Positions 1 through 7,761 of a stretch of 18,635 bases of DNA are shown here, piece after piece. Below the pieces are notes generated by a model that was not told where the DNA came from, ran no database searches, and saw only the letters and a list, made by a program, of their open reading frames with translations. The position numbers and the translations under genes are program-made. The DNA comes from UBA2329 sp964577215. Lineage in GTDB: Bacteria; Bacteroidota; Bacteroidia; Chitinophagales; Saprospiraceae. Position 1 is the stretch's first letter. The number at the start of each line of letters is the position of its first letter. The stretch is from NCBI GenBank assembly GCA_964577215.1, contig CAZNYK010000075.1, positions 1 to 18,635 on the forward strand, written 5' to 3'.

Positions 1-1310
1 GTCAGGTAGTGGTCTGTGAGCCGCCCGGCGAAGTAGTCGTCATATGCTTGCAGGTCGAAGTGTCCGTGTCCGCACAGGTTGAACAGGATGGTGCGCGCCT
101 TGCCTTCCTTTTTGGCGGCTTCTGCTTCTCTTATGACCTGCGCGATGGCATGGTTTGCCTCCGGAGCAGGCAGTATGCCCTCGGTTTCAGCGAAGAGCAC
201 CCCGGCGCGGAAGCACTCCAATTGTTGTAGTGCCACGGCTTCGATCAACCCGTCTTTGAGCAACTGGCTGCAGATGACACTGGCGCCGTGGTAGCGCAAG
301 CCTCCGGCGTGAATGCTCGGCGGCATGAAGTTGTGTCCAAGCGTGTACATGGGCAGCAGGGGGGTGTATCCGGCCGTATCGCCGAAATCGTACATGAATT
401 CGCCCTTGGTGAGCTTTGGACAAGAAGCAGGTTCCACGGCGATGCAGCGCAGGTTGCGGCCTTCGGCGAGTTTGTAGCGCAAGAAGGGCATTGCGATCCC
501 TGCAAAGTTGGAGCCGCCGCCAAGCGGCGCGATGACTACATCGGGAAAATCGCCTGCGTATTCCATTTGCTTGATAGCCTCTTGCCCGATGATCGTCTGG
601 TGCATGAGTACATGGTTGAGTACGCTTCCCAACGAGTACTTGGTGTTGGGGTCACCGGCAGCCCGCTCGATGGCTTCCGATATGGCGATGCCGAGACTGC
701 CCGATGAGTTGGGGTCATGCAGCAGGATGCGGCGGCCCGCTTCGGTGCGCTCGCTTGGGGAGGGATACACGTTGGCGCCGAAGGCTTGCATGATCATCTT
801 TCGGTAGGGCTTCTGATCGAAGCTGATGCGCACCATATACACTTCGCACTCTATGCCGAACTGCTTGCAGGCAAAGCTGAGGGCCGTGCCCCACTGGCCT
901 GCGCCGGTTTCGGTGGTGATGCGCTTTACGCCTTCCTGCTTGTTGTAGTAGGCTTGCGCCACAGCGGTATTGGGCTTGTGGGAGCCGCTGGGGCTGCCGC
1001 CTTCGTATTTGTAGTAAATCTTTGCGGGGGTGTCCAGCGTTTTTTCCAGGTTGGTAGCGCGAACGAGGGGCGTGGGCCTCCACAGGTTGTATATTTTCCT
1101 GATCTCTTCAGGAATTTCGACGTATTGCTCGGCGGTGACTTCCTGTTTGATGAGTTCCATCGGGAACAGGGGCGCCAGGTCTTCCGGCCCCACGGGTTGC
1201 CGGGTGCCGGGATGCAAGGGAGGCAACGGCTTGTTGGGCATATCGGCTATCACGTTGTACCAGTGGGTTGGCATTTCTCGCTCGGCGAGATAGATTTTTT
1301 TGTCGCTCAT
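1..1310 (-). CDS. trpB: TrpB2-type tryptophan synthase beta chain (3' end outside window)
   Basis: PLP enzyme that condenses indole with L-serine to give L-tryptophan in the cytoplasm. The reading frame starts at the ATG at 1310 and stays open to the left edge, giving 436 residues. TrpB2 proteins are about 450 long, so only a short tail is missing. Visible marks are the PLP lysine in GSHKPNTA (K112), the ETGAGQWG motif with the catalytic Glu (E134), a SFDQKPYRK segment typical of the TrpB2 subgroup, and the phosphate-binding GGGSNF loop (about residues 256-261). The N-terminal extension (HWYNVIADMP) is also TrpB2-like. No trpA or other trp gene is next to it on the visible side. TrpB2 genes are often unlinked to trpA and may salvage indole or serve as a second TrpB. 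It is divergent from the cytochrome gene and has no evident tie to the glucan locus. Confidence 0.95.
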   Translation of the reverse strand, partial: MSDKKIYLAEREMPTHWYNVIADMPNKPLPPLHPGTRQPVGPEDLAPLFPMELIKQEVTAEQYVEIPEEIRKIYNLWRPTPLVRATNLEKTLDTPAKIYYKYEGGSPSGSHKPNTAVAQAYYNKQEGVKRITTETGAGQWGTALSFACKQFGIECEVYMVRISFDQKPYRKMIMQAFGANVYPSPSERTEAGRRILLHDPNSSGSLGIAISEAIERAAGDPNTKYSLGSVLNHVLMHQTIIGQEAIKQMEYAGDFPDVVIAPLGGGSNFAGIAMPFLRYKLAEGRNLRCIAVEPASCPKLTKGEFMYDFGDTAGYTPLLPMYTLGHNFMPPSIHAGGLRYHGASVICSQLLKDGLIEAVALQQLECFRAGVLFAETEGILPAPEANHAIAQVIREAEAAKKEGKARTILFNLCGHGHFDLQAYDDYFAGRLTDHYL

Positions 1311-1398
1311 GGCTTCTGGTTTTGGTTGGACAATAGGCCGTGAAGTTAGGGTTTTTCGATCAGAAAAGTAAGTGACTTTTCCGGGGCCTGTTCAAATC

Positions 1399-1426
1399 GC
1401 CGGCTATCTTGTATAAAACTGCCGGC
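1399..1426 (+). promoter_or_regulatory. Candidate promoter/operator in the trpB-cytochrome divergent spacer
   Basis: In the 151-bp spacer 1311-1461, TATCTTGT at 1405-1412 is one base off the Bacteroidota -7 element TAnnTTTG, 57 bp before the cytochrome start. It is bracketed by two GCCGGC hexamers (1399-1404 and 1421-1426). Each hexamer is itself a palindrome, and together they could form a 6-bp stem around the element. No good -33 TTTG is present at the usual distance, and GCCGGC-like words are common in this GC-rich sequence. The assignment is tentative. Confidence 0.3.
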
Positions 1427-1461
1427 GCTTAGGCCTACCTTTACCATCAAACTACGCTGAT

Positions 1462-2439
1462 ATGAAAAAAGCGCTCCTTTTGGTACTGCCCGTTTTGCTC
1501 CTGGCAAGCTGCCGCCATGAAAAACCCGGCGCCGGTGCTGCGTCCGAAACGCTTGCCGCCGCAGACGTACACCCCGGCAAAAAACTCATGGAAACCAATT
1601 GCTACCTCTGCCACAGCCCGTCCGCGCCGGAGGGAGAAGGCCGCATCGGTCCGCCCATGGTCGCTATCAAGGCGTATTATATGGAGGAGGGCGTCACCAA
1701 GGAGCAATTCACAGAGGAGATGCGCGCTTTCCTCCAGGCACCCGATGCAGGGAAGGCCAAAATTAAAGATGCCGTGGAGCGCTACGGCCTGATGCCTTAT
1801 CAGCATTACTCCGATGAAACGGTGGCACAAATAGCCGAGTACCTGTACGATTACCACATCGAGGAGCCGGCGTGGTTTGCCGCGCACTGGGAGGCCAAGC
1901 ACGGGAAAGGGCCTTACCGCCAAAGCGGCAAAAAAGTCGCCCCGGATGCCGGCGCCGAAAAATCGCTGAAGGACATCGGCCTGGAATATGCCTTGGAGAC
2001 CAAAAAGGTTTTGGGCAAAAACCTGATGGAGGCCATACAGTCCAAAGGCGCCCTGTACGCCATGGAGTTTTGCAACATACAGGCCATCCCGCTCACCGAC
2101 AGCATGTCGAGGCAGTACAATGCCGACATCCGCCGCGTTTCCGGCAGGAACAGGAACCCCTCCAACAAGGCCAATGCCGAGGAGTTGGACTACATCGCCC
2201 GCTTTCAAAAGCAGGTGGCTGCCGGCGAAGAGCCGATGCCGGTATTGCTGGAGCGCAACGGCATAGCGCAATTCTATTACCCCATCATTACCAATACGAT
2301 GTGCCTGCAGTGCCACGGCAAACCCACGGACATCCAACCGGAAGTGCGGCAGAAGATCGCCACCCTCTACCCAGGCGATCTTGCCACGGGATATTCCGAA
2401 AATGAAGTGCGCGGCATTTGGAGCATCCGATTCAAATAA
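1462..2439 (+). CDS. Dihaem lipoprotein: cytochrome c segment plus Tll0287-like (DUF3365) domain
   Basis: A predicted 325-residue exported lipoprotein with a short signal peptide and lipobox LASC, lipidated at C17. It has two c-type haem sites: CYLCH at 47-51, within a short cytochrome c-like segment, and CLQCH at 281-285, near the C-terminus. The region from about 160 to 325 matches the Tll0287-like/DUF3365 pattern: a conserved CN near the middle, an R(R)VS..RNxxN motif, YYPIIT before the haem site, then YPGDLATGYxxxEVRG at the end. Such domains bind haem and are thought to act in sensing or electron transfer. The protein should sit on the periplasmic face of a membrane and carry electrons or sense redox/ligands, but its partner is unknown. 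It is monocistronic in appearance, with divergent trpB upstream and a 303-bp spacer downstream, and is probably unrelated to the glucan locus. Confidence 0.85.
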   Translation: MKKALLLVLPVLLLASCRHEKPGAGAASETLAAADVHPGKKLMETNCYLCHSPSAPEGEGRIGPPMVAIKAYYMEEGVTKEQFTEEMRAFLQAPDAGKAKIKDAVERYGLMPYQHYSDETVAQIAEYLYDYHIEEPAWFAAHWEAKHGKGPYRQSGKKVAPDAGAEKSLKDIGLEYALETKKVLGKNLMEAIQSKGALYAMEFCNIQAIPLTDSMSRQYNADIRRVSGRNRNPSNKANAEELDYIARFQKQVAAGEEPMPVLLERNGIAQFYYPIITNTMCLQCHGKPTDIQPEVRQKIATLYPGDLATGYSENEVRGIWSIRFK

Positions 2440-2458
2440 TCACTGGCTGCCAGTTATT
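2435..2458 (+). terminator. Weak candidate terminator after the cytochrome gene
   Basis: Overlapping and following the TAA at 2437-2439 is an inverted repeat ACTGGC-T-GCCAGT (2442-2454). After a 3-nt bulge it can extend with AATA (2435-2438) pairing to TATT (2455-2458). No uridine tract follows directly, so it is either an inefficient intrinsic terminator or only a 3'-end stabilising hairpin. Confidence 0.3.
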
Positions 2459-2612
2459 CCGATGGGAAATGGTTTACATTTTTCGCAAACCGTTTTTCGT
2501 CGGTTATGTCTAAAAGATATATACGCCGGGGCATTCCATGCAATAACCCAGGGGGGGGCTATTCAGAGCTAATAATTTGATGAACATTAGGTTATATTTT
2601 TCAACCGCCGGT

Positions 2613-2620
2613 TATCTTTC
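2613..2620 (+). promoter_or_regulatory. Candidate -7 element for the glucan locus
   Basis: TATCTTTC is one base off TAnnTTTG and lies 130 bp before the start of the enzyme-barrel gene, which would leave a long leader. The sequence around it (CGCCGGTTATCTTTC, 2606-2620) is nearly the same as that ahead of the cytochrome gene (CGCCGGCTATCTTGT, 1398-1412), with 12 of 15 bases matching. No clear TTTG is found 19-21 bp upstream. A second, imperfect variant (TATCCTTTG) follows at 2622-2630. Confidence 0.3.
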
Positions 2621-2637
2621 TTATCCTTTGTCGTTGT

Positions 2638-2652
2638 ATATGCAATGTATAT
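2638..2652. promoter_or_regulatory. AT-rich near-palindrome, possible operator
   Basis: ATATGCAATGTATAT matches its own reverse complement at 12 of 15 positions. It lies about 20 bp downstream of the TATCTTTC element and 90 bp ahead of the enzyme-barrel gene. The place suits a repressor or activator site controlling the locus, but palindromes of this quality occur by chance in AT-rich spacers. No cognate regulator is in the window. Confidence 0.2.
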
Positions 2653-2742
2653 GTAAATATTTCAGTAAAATCTCAGTAGGTTTACACCACGTTCTTATTT
2701 TTACTTGAACCACTGTGTGTTCACAGTATAAAAACCTTTTGA

Positions 2743-5700
2743 ATGAAAACTTTTGCGAAGCAAATTGCTCTGTTGCCGGCCTTGCTTGGCTTTTCTGTTT
2801 CCCTGTCGGCGCAGGCTGCCAATGTGGTAGTTGAAAGCAATGAGAAGGGAACAAAGCTCGTGGTCAATGGGCAGGACCTGATGGTCAATGGCATGAACTG
2901 GGACTATTTTCCCATTGGTACCAATTACTCATATAGCCTCTGGAGCCAATCCGATGATTTCATCAAAAAGGCACTCGATGATGAAATGTCATTGTTGAAA
3001 GGCATGGGTGTCAACACCATCCGCGTTTATACCGGCATTCAAAAGAAATGGATTCAGTATATTTACGAAAAATATGGTATCTATACCATGCTCAATCATT
3101 CTTTTGGCCGTTACGGTGTTACCATAAACGGCGCCTGGTCGCCCAATACGGAGTATTCCGATCCGGCAGTGCGGGAGTTTCTTCTCAAAGAAGCGAGACA
3201 ATTGGCAGAGGATTACAAAGACACTCCCGGGCTGTTGTTGTACCTGCTTGGGAATGAAAACAACTATGGATTATTTTGGGACGGCGCCGAAACAGAGGAC
3301 ATTCCGATGGAGGACAGGCGCTCCACCCTGCGCGCGCGACCCATGTACAAGTTGTTCAACGAGGCTGCGTTGGCCATGAGAGCCGTCGATAAATCTCATC
3401 CGGTGGCGCTTTGCAACGGCGATCTGTTGTTTCTCGATATCATCGCAGAGGAATGCAAAGACGTAGATATTTTCGGAATAAATGTTTACCGGGGAGTTTC
3501 ATTTGTCGATCTCTATGACCGGGTGAAAAAAGAATACGGGAAGCCCGTCTTGTTAACTGAGTTCGGTTCTGATGCTTTTAATGCGGTTGCAAACGAAGAA
3601 GACCAGCAATCGCAGGCATACTATAATGTAAATAATTGGAGGGAGATATATGAAAACGCTGCCGGCCTCGGCAAGGCCGGCAATTCCATCGGCGGGTTTA
3701 CCTTTCAGTTTAGCGATGGCTGGTGGAAGTTTGGTCAAACCAAAAATTTGGATGTACACGATAACAATGCCTCCTGGTCAAATGGCGGATATTTGTTTGA
3801 TTATGTGGCCGGCCAAAACAACATGAATGAGGAGTGGTTTGGAATCTGTGCAAAAGGACCGACCAATGCAATGGGGTTTTACCAGTTGTATCCGAGAGCC
3901 GCCTACTACGCTTTAAAAGAGGCTCACCAACTGAATCCTTACGCCGGCGGAACTTCCTTAAGTGCCATTAAAAAACATTTCGATGGCATCCTGATTATGG
4001 ATGCGTATTTGAAAGCAAGGGGGGATAGAGCAGCTCTTGAGTCTGAAAAGACAAAAATGATCAGGCTCAGCCGGTTCACTGCGGCGTTCAGCACCTTTAA
4101 TACCGGCGGAAGTTTGATCTCTACGCCAAAGGAACCCGATCCGAACAATGTGGTTTACCCGAATCAATTGGGCTTTGACCACATGCAGTCGTTTTTTGTA
4201 GGCGTGGAGGCCAATCCGGCCCCTAATTTCAGGGCGAATATTGAATTTAACGTTTTGGGCAACGTAGCTCAAAATCCAATTGACCAGATATTCTATGAAA
4301 ACCGGGGTCGCCCCTTGCAGCTCAACAGCAACAACGGGACGGTGAATGTGGAGTCCATCAACCGGCTGCAGGTTTACAGAGCCTCTTACCAATGGAATCA
4401 CAAATTGTTTGACCTCAATGGCTTCTATCGCACGGGGCATTTCCATTGGGGGTACGAGGGAGATTTCTTCGGCCTGTACCCTGAAGCGAACTACGGGCCG
4501 CAAATTGATATTTACAACGGCATTGCTCCTTTCGGTTTTGAAGTGGAGGGTAAAAAACAGCTAAGCGGTTTAAAATTAGCTTTCGGCCCCCAACTTTGGT
4601 GGGGCGCCAACCCGGCAGTTTTGGTGAAGTATAGCAAAGAATTGGCCAAATTCAACGTCACGGGTATCTTTCACGAAGACCTGGAACAACTCGGGCTGAC
4701 AGAGAGTTCCTTTGCCATCCCGCAACCCAAAACAAGGCGGGTTACCCTGCACGCCAACAGGACTTTCGGCAAGTTCGGCATTGATATAGGAGGCATTTGG
4801 GGCGGGCAGCCCCTCCAGGGAAGGGAATTTCAATTAGTCAGGGGGAAAGAGGTCTTTGAGGATCAAATCAACGCCGATGATAACTGGGGCGGAAAAATTA
4901 AATTCACTTATGAAGGGGGTAGATTTAAGTGGTATGGGCAATCTGCCGTAATGGGCCTCGTGGCCAACGGAGGCGCCGACTATACCCAAACGTTCACCGG
5001 CTGGAGGCTAAAGGACAGCGGGAGCGGCAATCAATACAATTTCCTATCTGGTTTTACCTATAGCATAGGAAATCTTCAAATTGGTCCTAATTTCTTATGG
5101 CAAAAACCAATAGAAGGACCTATTCCGAACGATGTAATCGCTCCGGGAAGACCCAGGAATATTCTCGAAGATCCGTTTGTGGTAAGATCAAACAGGGAAC
5201 AAATTGCAGGGGAAATTTTATTCACTTACGACCCGACCCCCGGCACCTGGATGTACGATTGGGACAATGACCGGTCTGAAGATGCCAAATTTGCATTGAG
5301 TGCAGGATTGGTATACCGCCACCTCCCGACGACGCAGGACGCTGCCATAGGTATTTTCCCCGACGGTCGTACTACATTTGCATTTCCGGGCGCCGCCCCT
5401 GCCCAGGATTTGTGGGAGGTACATACCCGGTTGGTTTCAAAAATAAGCAGCGATTTCGGTCTTATCGCCAACATTTACGCCGGCGACGCTCAGGCAAACG
5501 GCAGTGACGACCGGACCATCCGTCGCTACGGTATGGATTTGCGAATGGTGTACAAGGGCGTGAAGCTCAACTCATTTGTCAAGTTTAACGATTGGGGGCC
5601 GTATGATTACCATCGCGATTTTAACCTGACATTCCCATTCCAGCTCATGGCCGATATTTCAACCTCGTTGGGAAAACCCGATTGGATAGATTTACCCGGA

Positions 5701-5877
5701 ACGCGTATTGGAGTCCGGGGCGCCTGGCGTACGCTCGACAAATATTCTCCCCGCTACTCTCCAACGCAAATTCTCAACGGCGCCGGGAATTTGGGGCCTG
5801 ATCCCAATGCTATTGGTTTTGATAATGGCAATGAGTGGGAAATCAGAACCTACATACTTATTAATGTTGGCAATTAA
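2743..5877 (+). CDS. Clan GH-A glycosidase fused to a C-terminal outer-membrane beta-barrel
   Basis: A 1044-residue exported protein. Residues 1-26 form a Sec signal peptide ending in SAQA. Residues about 30-400 form a TIM-barrel glycosidase: NTIRVY (91-96), the acid/base motif LLGNENNYG (E172), DIFGINVYRG (242-251) and the nucleophile motif PVLLTEFG (E273). The fold resembles the GH2 catalytic domain. The IRVY, FGINxY and xxEFG pattern also recalls GH72 beta-1,3-glucanosyltransferases, so hydrolysis or transglycosylation of beta-1,3-glucan is possible. A helical linker (about 404-450) leads into roughly 590 residues of alternating polar/hydrophobic strands with aromatic girdles and Gly/Asn-rich loops, typical of a porin-like barrel. 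The last strand ends EIRTYILINVGN. It is the first gene of the locus, only 13 bp ahead of the binding lipoprotein. Enzyme class and export are fairly sure, and the barrel is inferred from pattern. Substrate is inferred from context. Confidence 0.8.
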   Translation: MKTFAKQIALLPALLGFSVSLSAQAANVVVESNEKGTKLVVNGQDLMVNGMNWDYFPIGTNYSYSLWSQSDDFIKKALDDEMSLLKGMGVNTIRVYTGIQKKWIQYIYEKYGIYTMLNHSFGRYGVTINGAWSPNTEYSDPAVREFLLKEARQLAEDYKDTPGLLLYLLGNENNYGLFWDGAETEDIPMEDRRSTLRARPMYKLFNEAALAMRAVDKSHPVALCNGDLLFLDIIAEECKDVDIFGINVYRGVSFVDLYDRVKKEYGKPVLLTEFGSDAFNAVANEEDQQSQAYYNVNNWREIYENAAGLGKAGNSIGGFTFQFSDGWWKFGQTKNLDVHDNNASWSNGGYLFDYVAGQNNMNEEWFGICAKGPTNAMGFYQLYPRAAYYALKEAHQLNPYAGGTSLSAIKKHFDGILIMDAYLKARGDRAALESEKTKMIRLSRFTAAFSTFNTGGSLISTPKEPDPNNVVYPNQLGFDHMQSFFVGVEANPAPNFRANIEFNVLGNVAQNPIDQIFYENRGRPLQLNSNNGTVNVESINRLQVYRASYQWNHKLFDLNGFYRTGHFHWGYEGDFFGLYPEANYGPQIDIYNGIAPFGFEVEGKKQLSGLKLAFGPQLWWGANPAVLVKYSKELAKFNVTGIFHEDLEQLGLTESSFAIPQPKTRRVTLHANRTFGKFGIDIGGIWGGQPLQGREFQLVRGKEVFEDQINADDNWGGKIKFTYEGGRFKWYGQSAVMGLVANGGADYTQTFTGWRLKDSGSGNQYNFLSGFTYSIGNLQIGPNFLWQKPIEGPIPNDVIAPGRPRNILEDPFVVRSNREQIAGEILFTYDPTPGTWMYDWDNDRSEDAKFALSAGLVYRHLPTTQDAAIGIFPDGRTTFAFPGAAPAQDLWEVHTRLVSKISSDFGLIANIYAGDAQANGSDDRTIRRYGMDLRMVYKGVKLNSFVKFNDWGPYDYHRDFNLTFPFQLMADISTSLGKPDWIDLPGTRIGVRGAWRTLDKYSPRYSPTQILNGAGNLGPDPNAIGFDNGNEWEIRTYILINVGN

Positions 5878-5890
5878 AATGATTGACAAA

Positions 5891-7747
5891 ATGAAGGCAA
5901 ATATTTTCATCCGCTTTTCGCAGTATCTTCTTTTGGGAGTACTTCTATTTACGGCATTGGGTTGTGAGCGCGATATAGAGGACCTGGAGCCTGCCACATA
6001 CCCTGCGAACCCTGAAGTTTTTATTGACGGCTTTAGTCCTGGATTAAATTATGCAGCTTTCGGAGGCTCTGTTCCCACAGCGTTTGATGTGGACAATGCG
6101 GTGACGTACAACAACTCCCGGGCTTCCATGAGAATTGAAGTGCCCGATGCTAACGATCCCAGGGGCGCTTATGCAGGCGGCGTCTTTTTTACCAGCGTGG
6201 GCAGGGATTTGTCGGGGTATAATGCCTTGACATTTTGGGCAAAAGCTTCCCAGGCTGCTACAATTGACGTGGTAGGTTTCGGGAATGATCTCGGTGCGTC
6301 AAAATACCAGGTTACCATTCCCAATTTGGCCGTAAATACCAATTGGAAAAAATACATCATCCCCATTCCCGATCCATCAAAACTCAAAATTGAGCGGGGG
6401 ATGTTCTTTTATTCCGAAGGCCCTGAAGAGGGTAGGGGGTACACTTTCTGGATAGATGAGGTGAAATTTGAAAACCTCGGTACCATTGCACACCCAAAAT
6501 TCGCAATCCTGAATGGGCAGAACCAGGTGGAAACATCATTTATCGGAGTGACTAAAATAATTGGGGGCTTGACTTCCAGTTTTAACCTGCCTACCGGCAT
6601 TGATCAAGAGGTCAATATTGCGTCGGCTTATTTTGAATTTTCCTCATCCGATGAATCCATAGCGACTGTGACTGAAACAGGGAACGTGACCGTTACGGGC
6701 GGGCCGGGCAATGCGGTAATTTCTGCGAAGGTGGGCGGTACAGCCGCTGAGGGCTCTCTGACCATCCAATCCGTAGGGAATTTCCAACCGGCGCCTCTTC
6801 CCACTCGCCCCGCGGCCAATGTCATTTCCATTTTCAGCGATGTGTACAACAATGCGCCGGTGGATTACTACAACGGCTATTGGGCGCCGTTCCAGACTAC
6901 GCTTTCCGCAGATTTCGCGGTGAACGGAGATAATATCCTGCATTACACCGATTTCAACTTTGTGGGAATTCAATTTACTTCCCCCACTATCAATGCCAGC
7001 GCGATGACGCATTTGCACGTGGATATTTTTATTCCGAACACCTTACCTGCCAACGCGCGCCTCAAATTTGAAATGGTTAATTTCGGCACGCCCAACATTA
7101 CGGGCGCATTCACCACCACCATCCCGGTGGCTCAGTCCCGCCAATGGGTAAGTTTGGACATACCGCTCGCAAATTTTGCAGGGTTGAGCAACAGGGCCAA
7201 TCTCGCACAAATAATTTTTGTGGATGACAGCAATAACATCCCAAGCTTCTATGCCGATAATATCTATCTCTACAATGCCTCAACGCCTCCTGCTGCGCCA
7301 ACCACGCCGGCGCCCCCGCCCACGCACCCCACCGCAAATGTGATCTCGGTTTTCAGTAATGCCTATCCAAACATTCCGGGTACGGATTTAAATCCAAACT
7401 GGGGCCAGGCTACCGTTGTCACTCAAGTATCCATTCAAGGAAACACCACTTTGAAATACGCCGGCCTCAACTATCAGGGCATTCAGTTGGGAAGCCCACA
7501 GAACGTCTCTTCCATGGGCTTCCTCCACCTCGATTTCTGGACGGCCAATTCAACTGAGCTCAAAGTGTTCCTCATCAGCCCAGGGCCGGTGGAAACGCCG
7601 TTCACACTCACCGTGCCCACCTCCGGCTGGGCGAGTATCGACATACCCTTATCCGCATTTGCACCTGTCAACCTGAGCGATGTAATTCAGCTCAAATTTG
7701 AAGGCAATGGCGACATCTACCTGGATAACATTTATTTTCGCAATTAA
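5891..7747 (+). CDS. Multidomain glycan-binding lipoprotein (CBM-like, Ig-like, two repeated CBM-like domains)
   Basis: A 618-residue lipoprotein, not an enzyme by any motif seen. The signal peptide ends in lipobox TALGC (C25) and is followed by ERDIED, an acidic tract like the lipoprotein export signal that sends Bacteroidota lipoproteins to the cell surface. Residues about 43-195 form a beta-sandwich with WIDEV near its end, typical of carbohydrate-binding jelly rolls. About 200-293 is a BIG2-like Ig domain (SSSDESIATV.ETGNVT). About 303-463 and 479-618 are two copies of one module, each opening with xANVIS(I/V)FS(D/N)xY and ending in (A/L)DNIY(L/F). A Pro/Thr-rich linker (464-478) joins the copies. 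It probably captures glucan for the neighbouring GH16 and barrel protein, the job of SGBP/SusE-like proteins. The start at 5891 gives a compact signal peptide. The in-frame ATG at 5879 adds four residues and is also possible. Confidence 0.8.
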   Translation: MKANIFIRFSQYLLLGVLLFTALGCERDIEDLEPATYPANPEVFIDGFSPGLNYAAFGGSVPTAFDVDNAVTYNNSRASMRIEVPDANDPRGAYAGGVFFTSVGRDLSGYNALTFWAKASQAATIDVVGFGNDLGASKYQVTIPNLAVNTNWKKYIIPIPDPSKLKIERGMFFYSEGPEEGRGYTFWIDEVKFENLGTIAHPKFAILNGQNQVETSFIGVTKIIGGLTSSFNLPTGIDQEVNIASAYFEFSSSDESIATVTETGNVTVTGGPGNAVISAKVGGTAAEGSLTIQSVGNFQPAPLPTRPAANVISIFSDVYNNAPVDYYNGYWAPFQTTLSADFAVNGDNILHYTDFNFVGIQFTSPTINASAMTHLHVDIFIPNTLPANARLKFEMVNFGTPNITGAFTTTIPVAQSRQWVSLDIPLANFAGLSNRANLAQIIFVDDSNNIPSFYADNIYLYNASTPPAAPTTPAPPPTHPTANVISVFSNAYPNIPGTDLNPNWGQATVVTQVSIQGNTTLKYAGLNYQGIQLGSPQNVSSMGFLHLDFWTANSTELKVFLISPGPVETPFTLTVPTSGWASIDIPLSAFAPVNLSDVIQLKFEGNGDIYLDNIYFRN

Positions 7748-7761
7748 AAAATCGCATCAGC

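Larger units (their letters stand above)
2440..2742. other. AT-rich 303-bp intergenic region ahead of the glucan locus
   Basis: No credible ORF or RNA gene was seen. The region contains the end-of-gene hairpin (2435-2458) and a run of eight G at 2551-2558, flanked by near-complementary AATAACCC and GGGCTATT. It also holds a TAnnTTTG-like element (2613-2620) and an AT-rich near-palindrome (2638-2652). AT content rises sharply toward the start of the next gene. This is the most likely place for the main promoter and regulator site of the locus. No regulator gene lies in the window. Confidence 0.7.

Noticed and set aside
717..1343. 208-codon open frame on the plus strand
   Set aside because: It is antisense to trpB2, which has all its family motifs in frame.
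1447..2337. 296-codon open frame on the minus strand
   Set aside because: It is antisense to the cytochrome/Tll0287-like gene, whose motifs and lipobox are clear. The product has no recognisable domain, and its composition is what the high-GC antisense frame would give.
5708..5890. Upstream extension of the binding-lipoprotein frame
   Set aside because: It overlaps the end of the barrel gene, would bury the signal peptide and lipobox inside the protein, and is not needed since good starts exist at 5879 and 5891.
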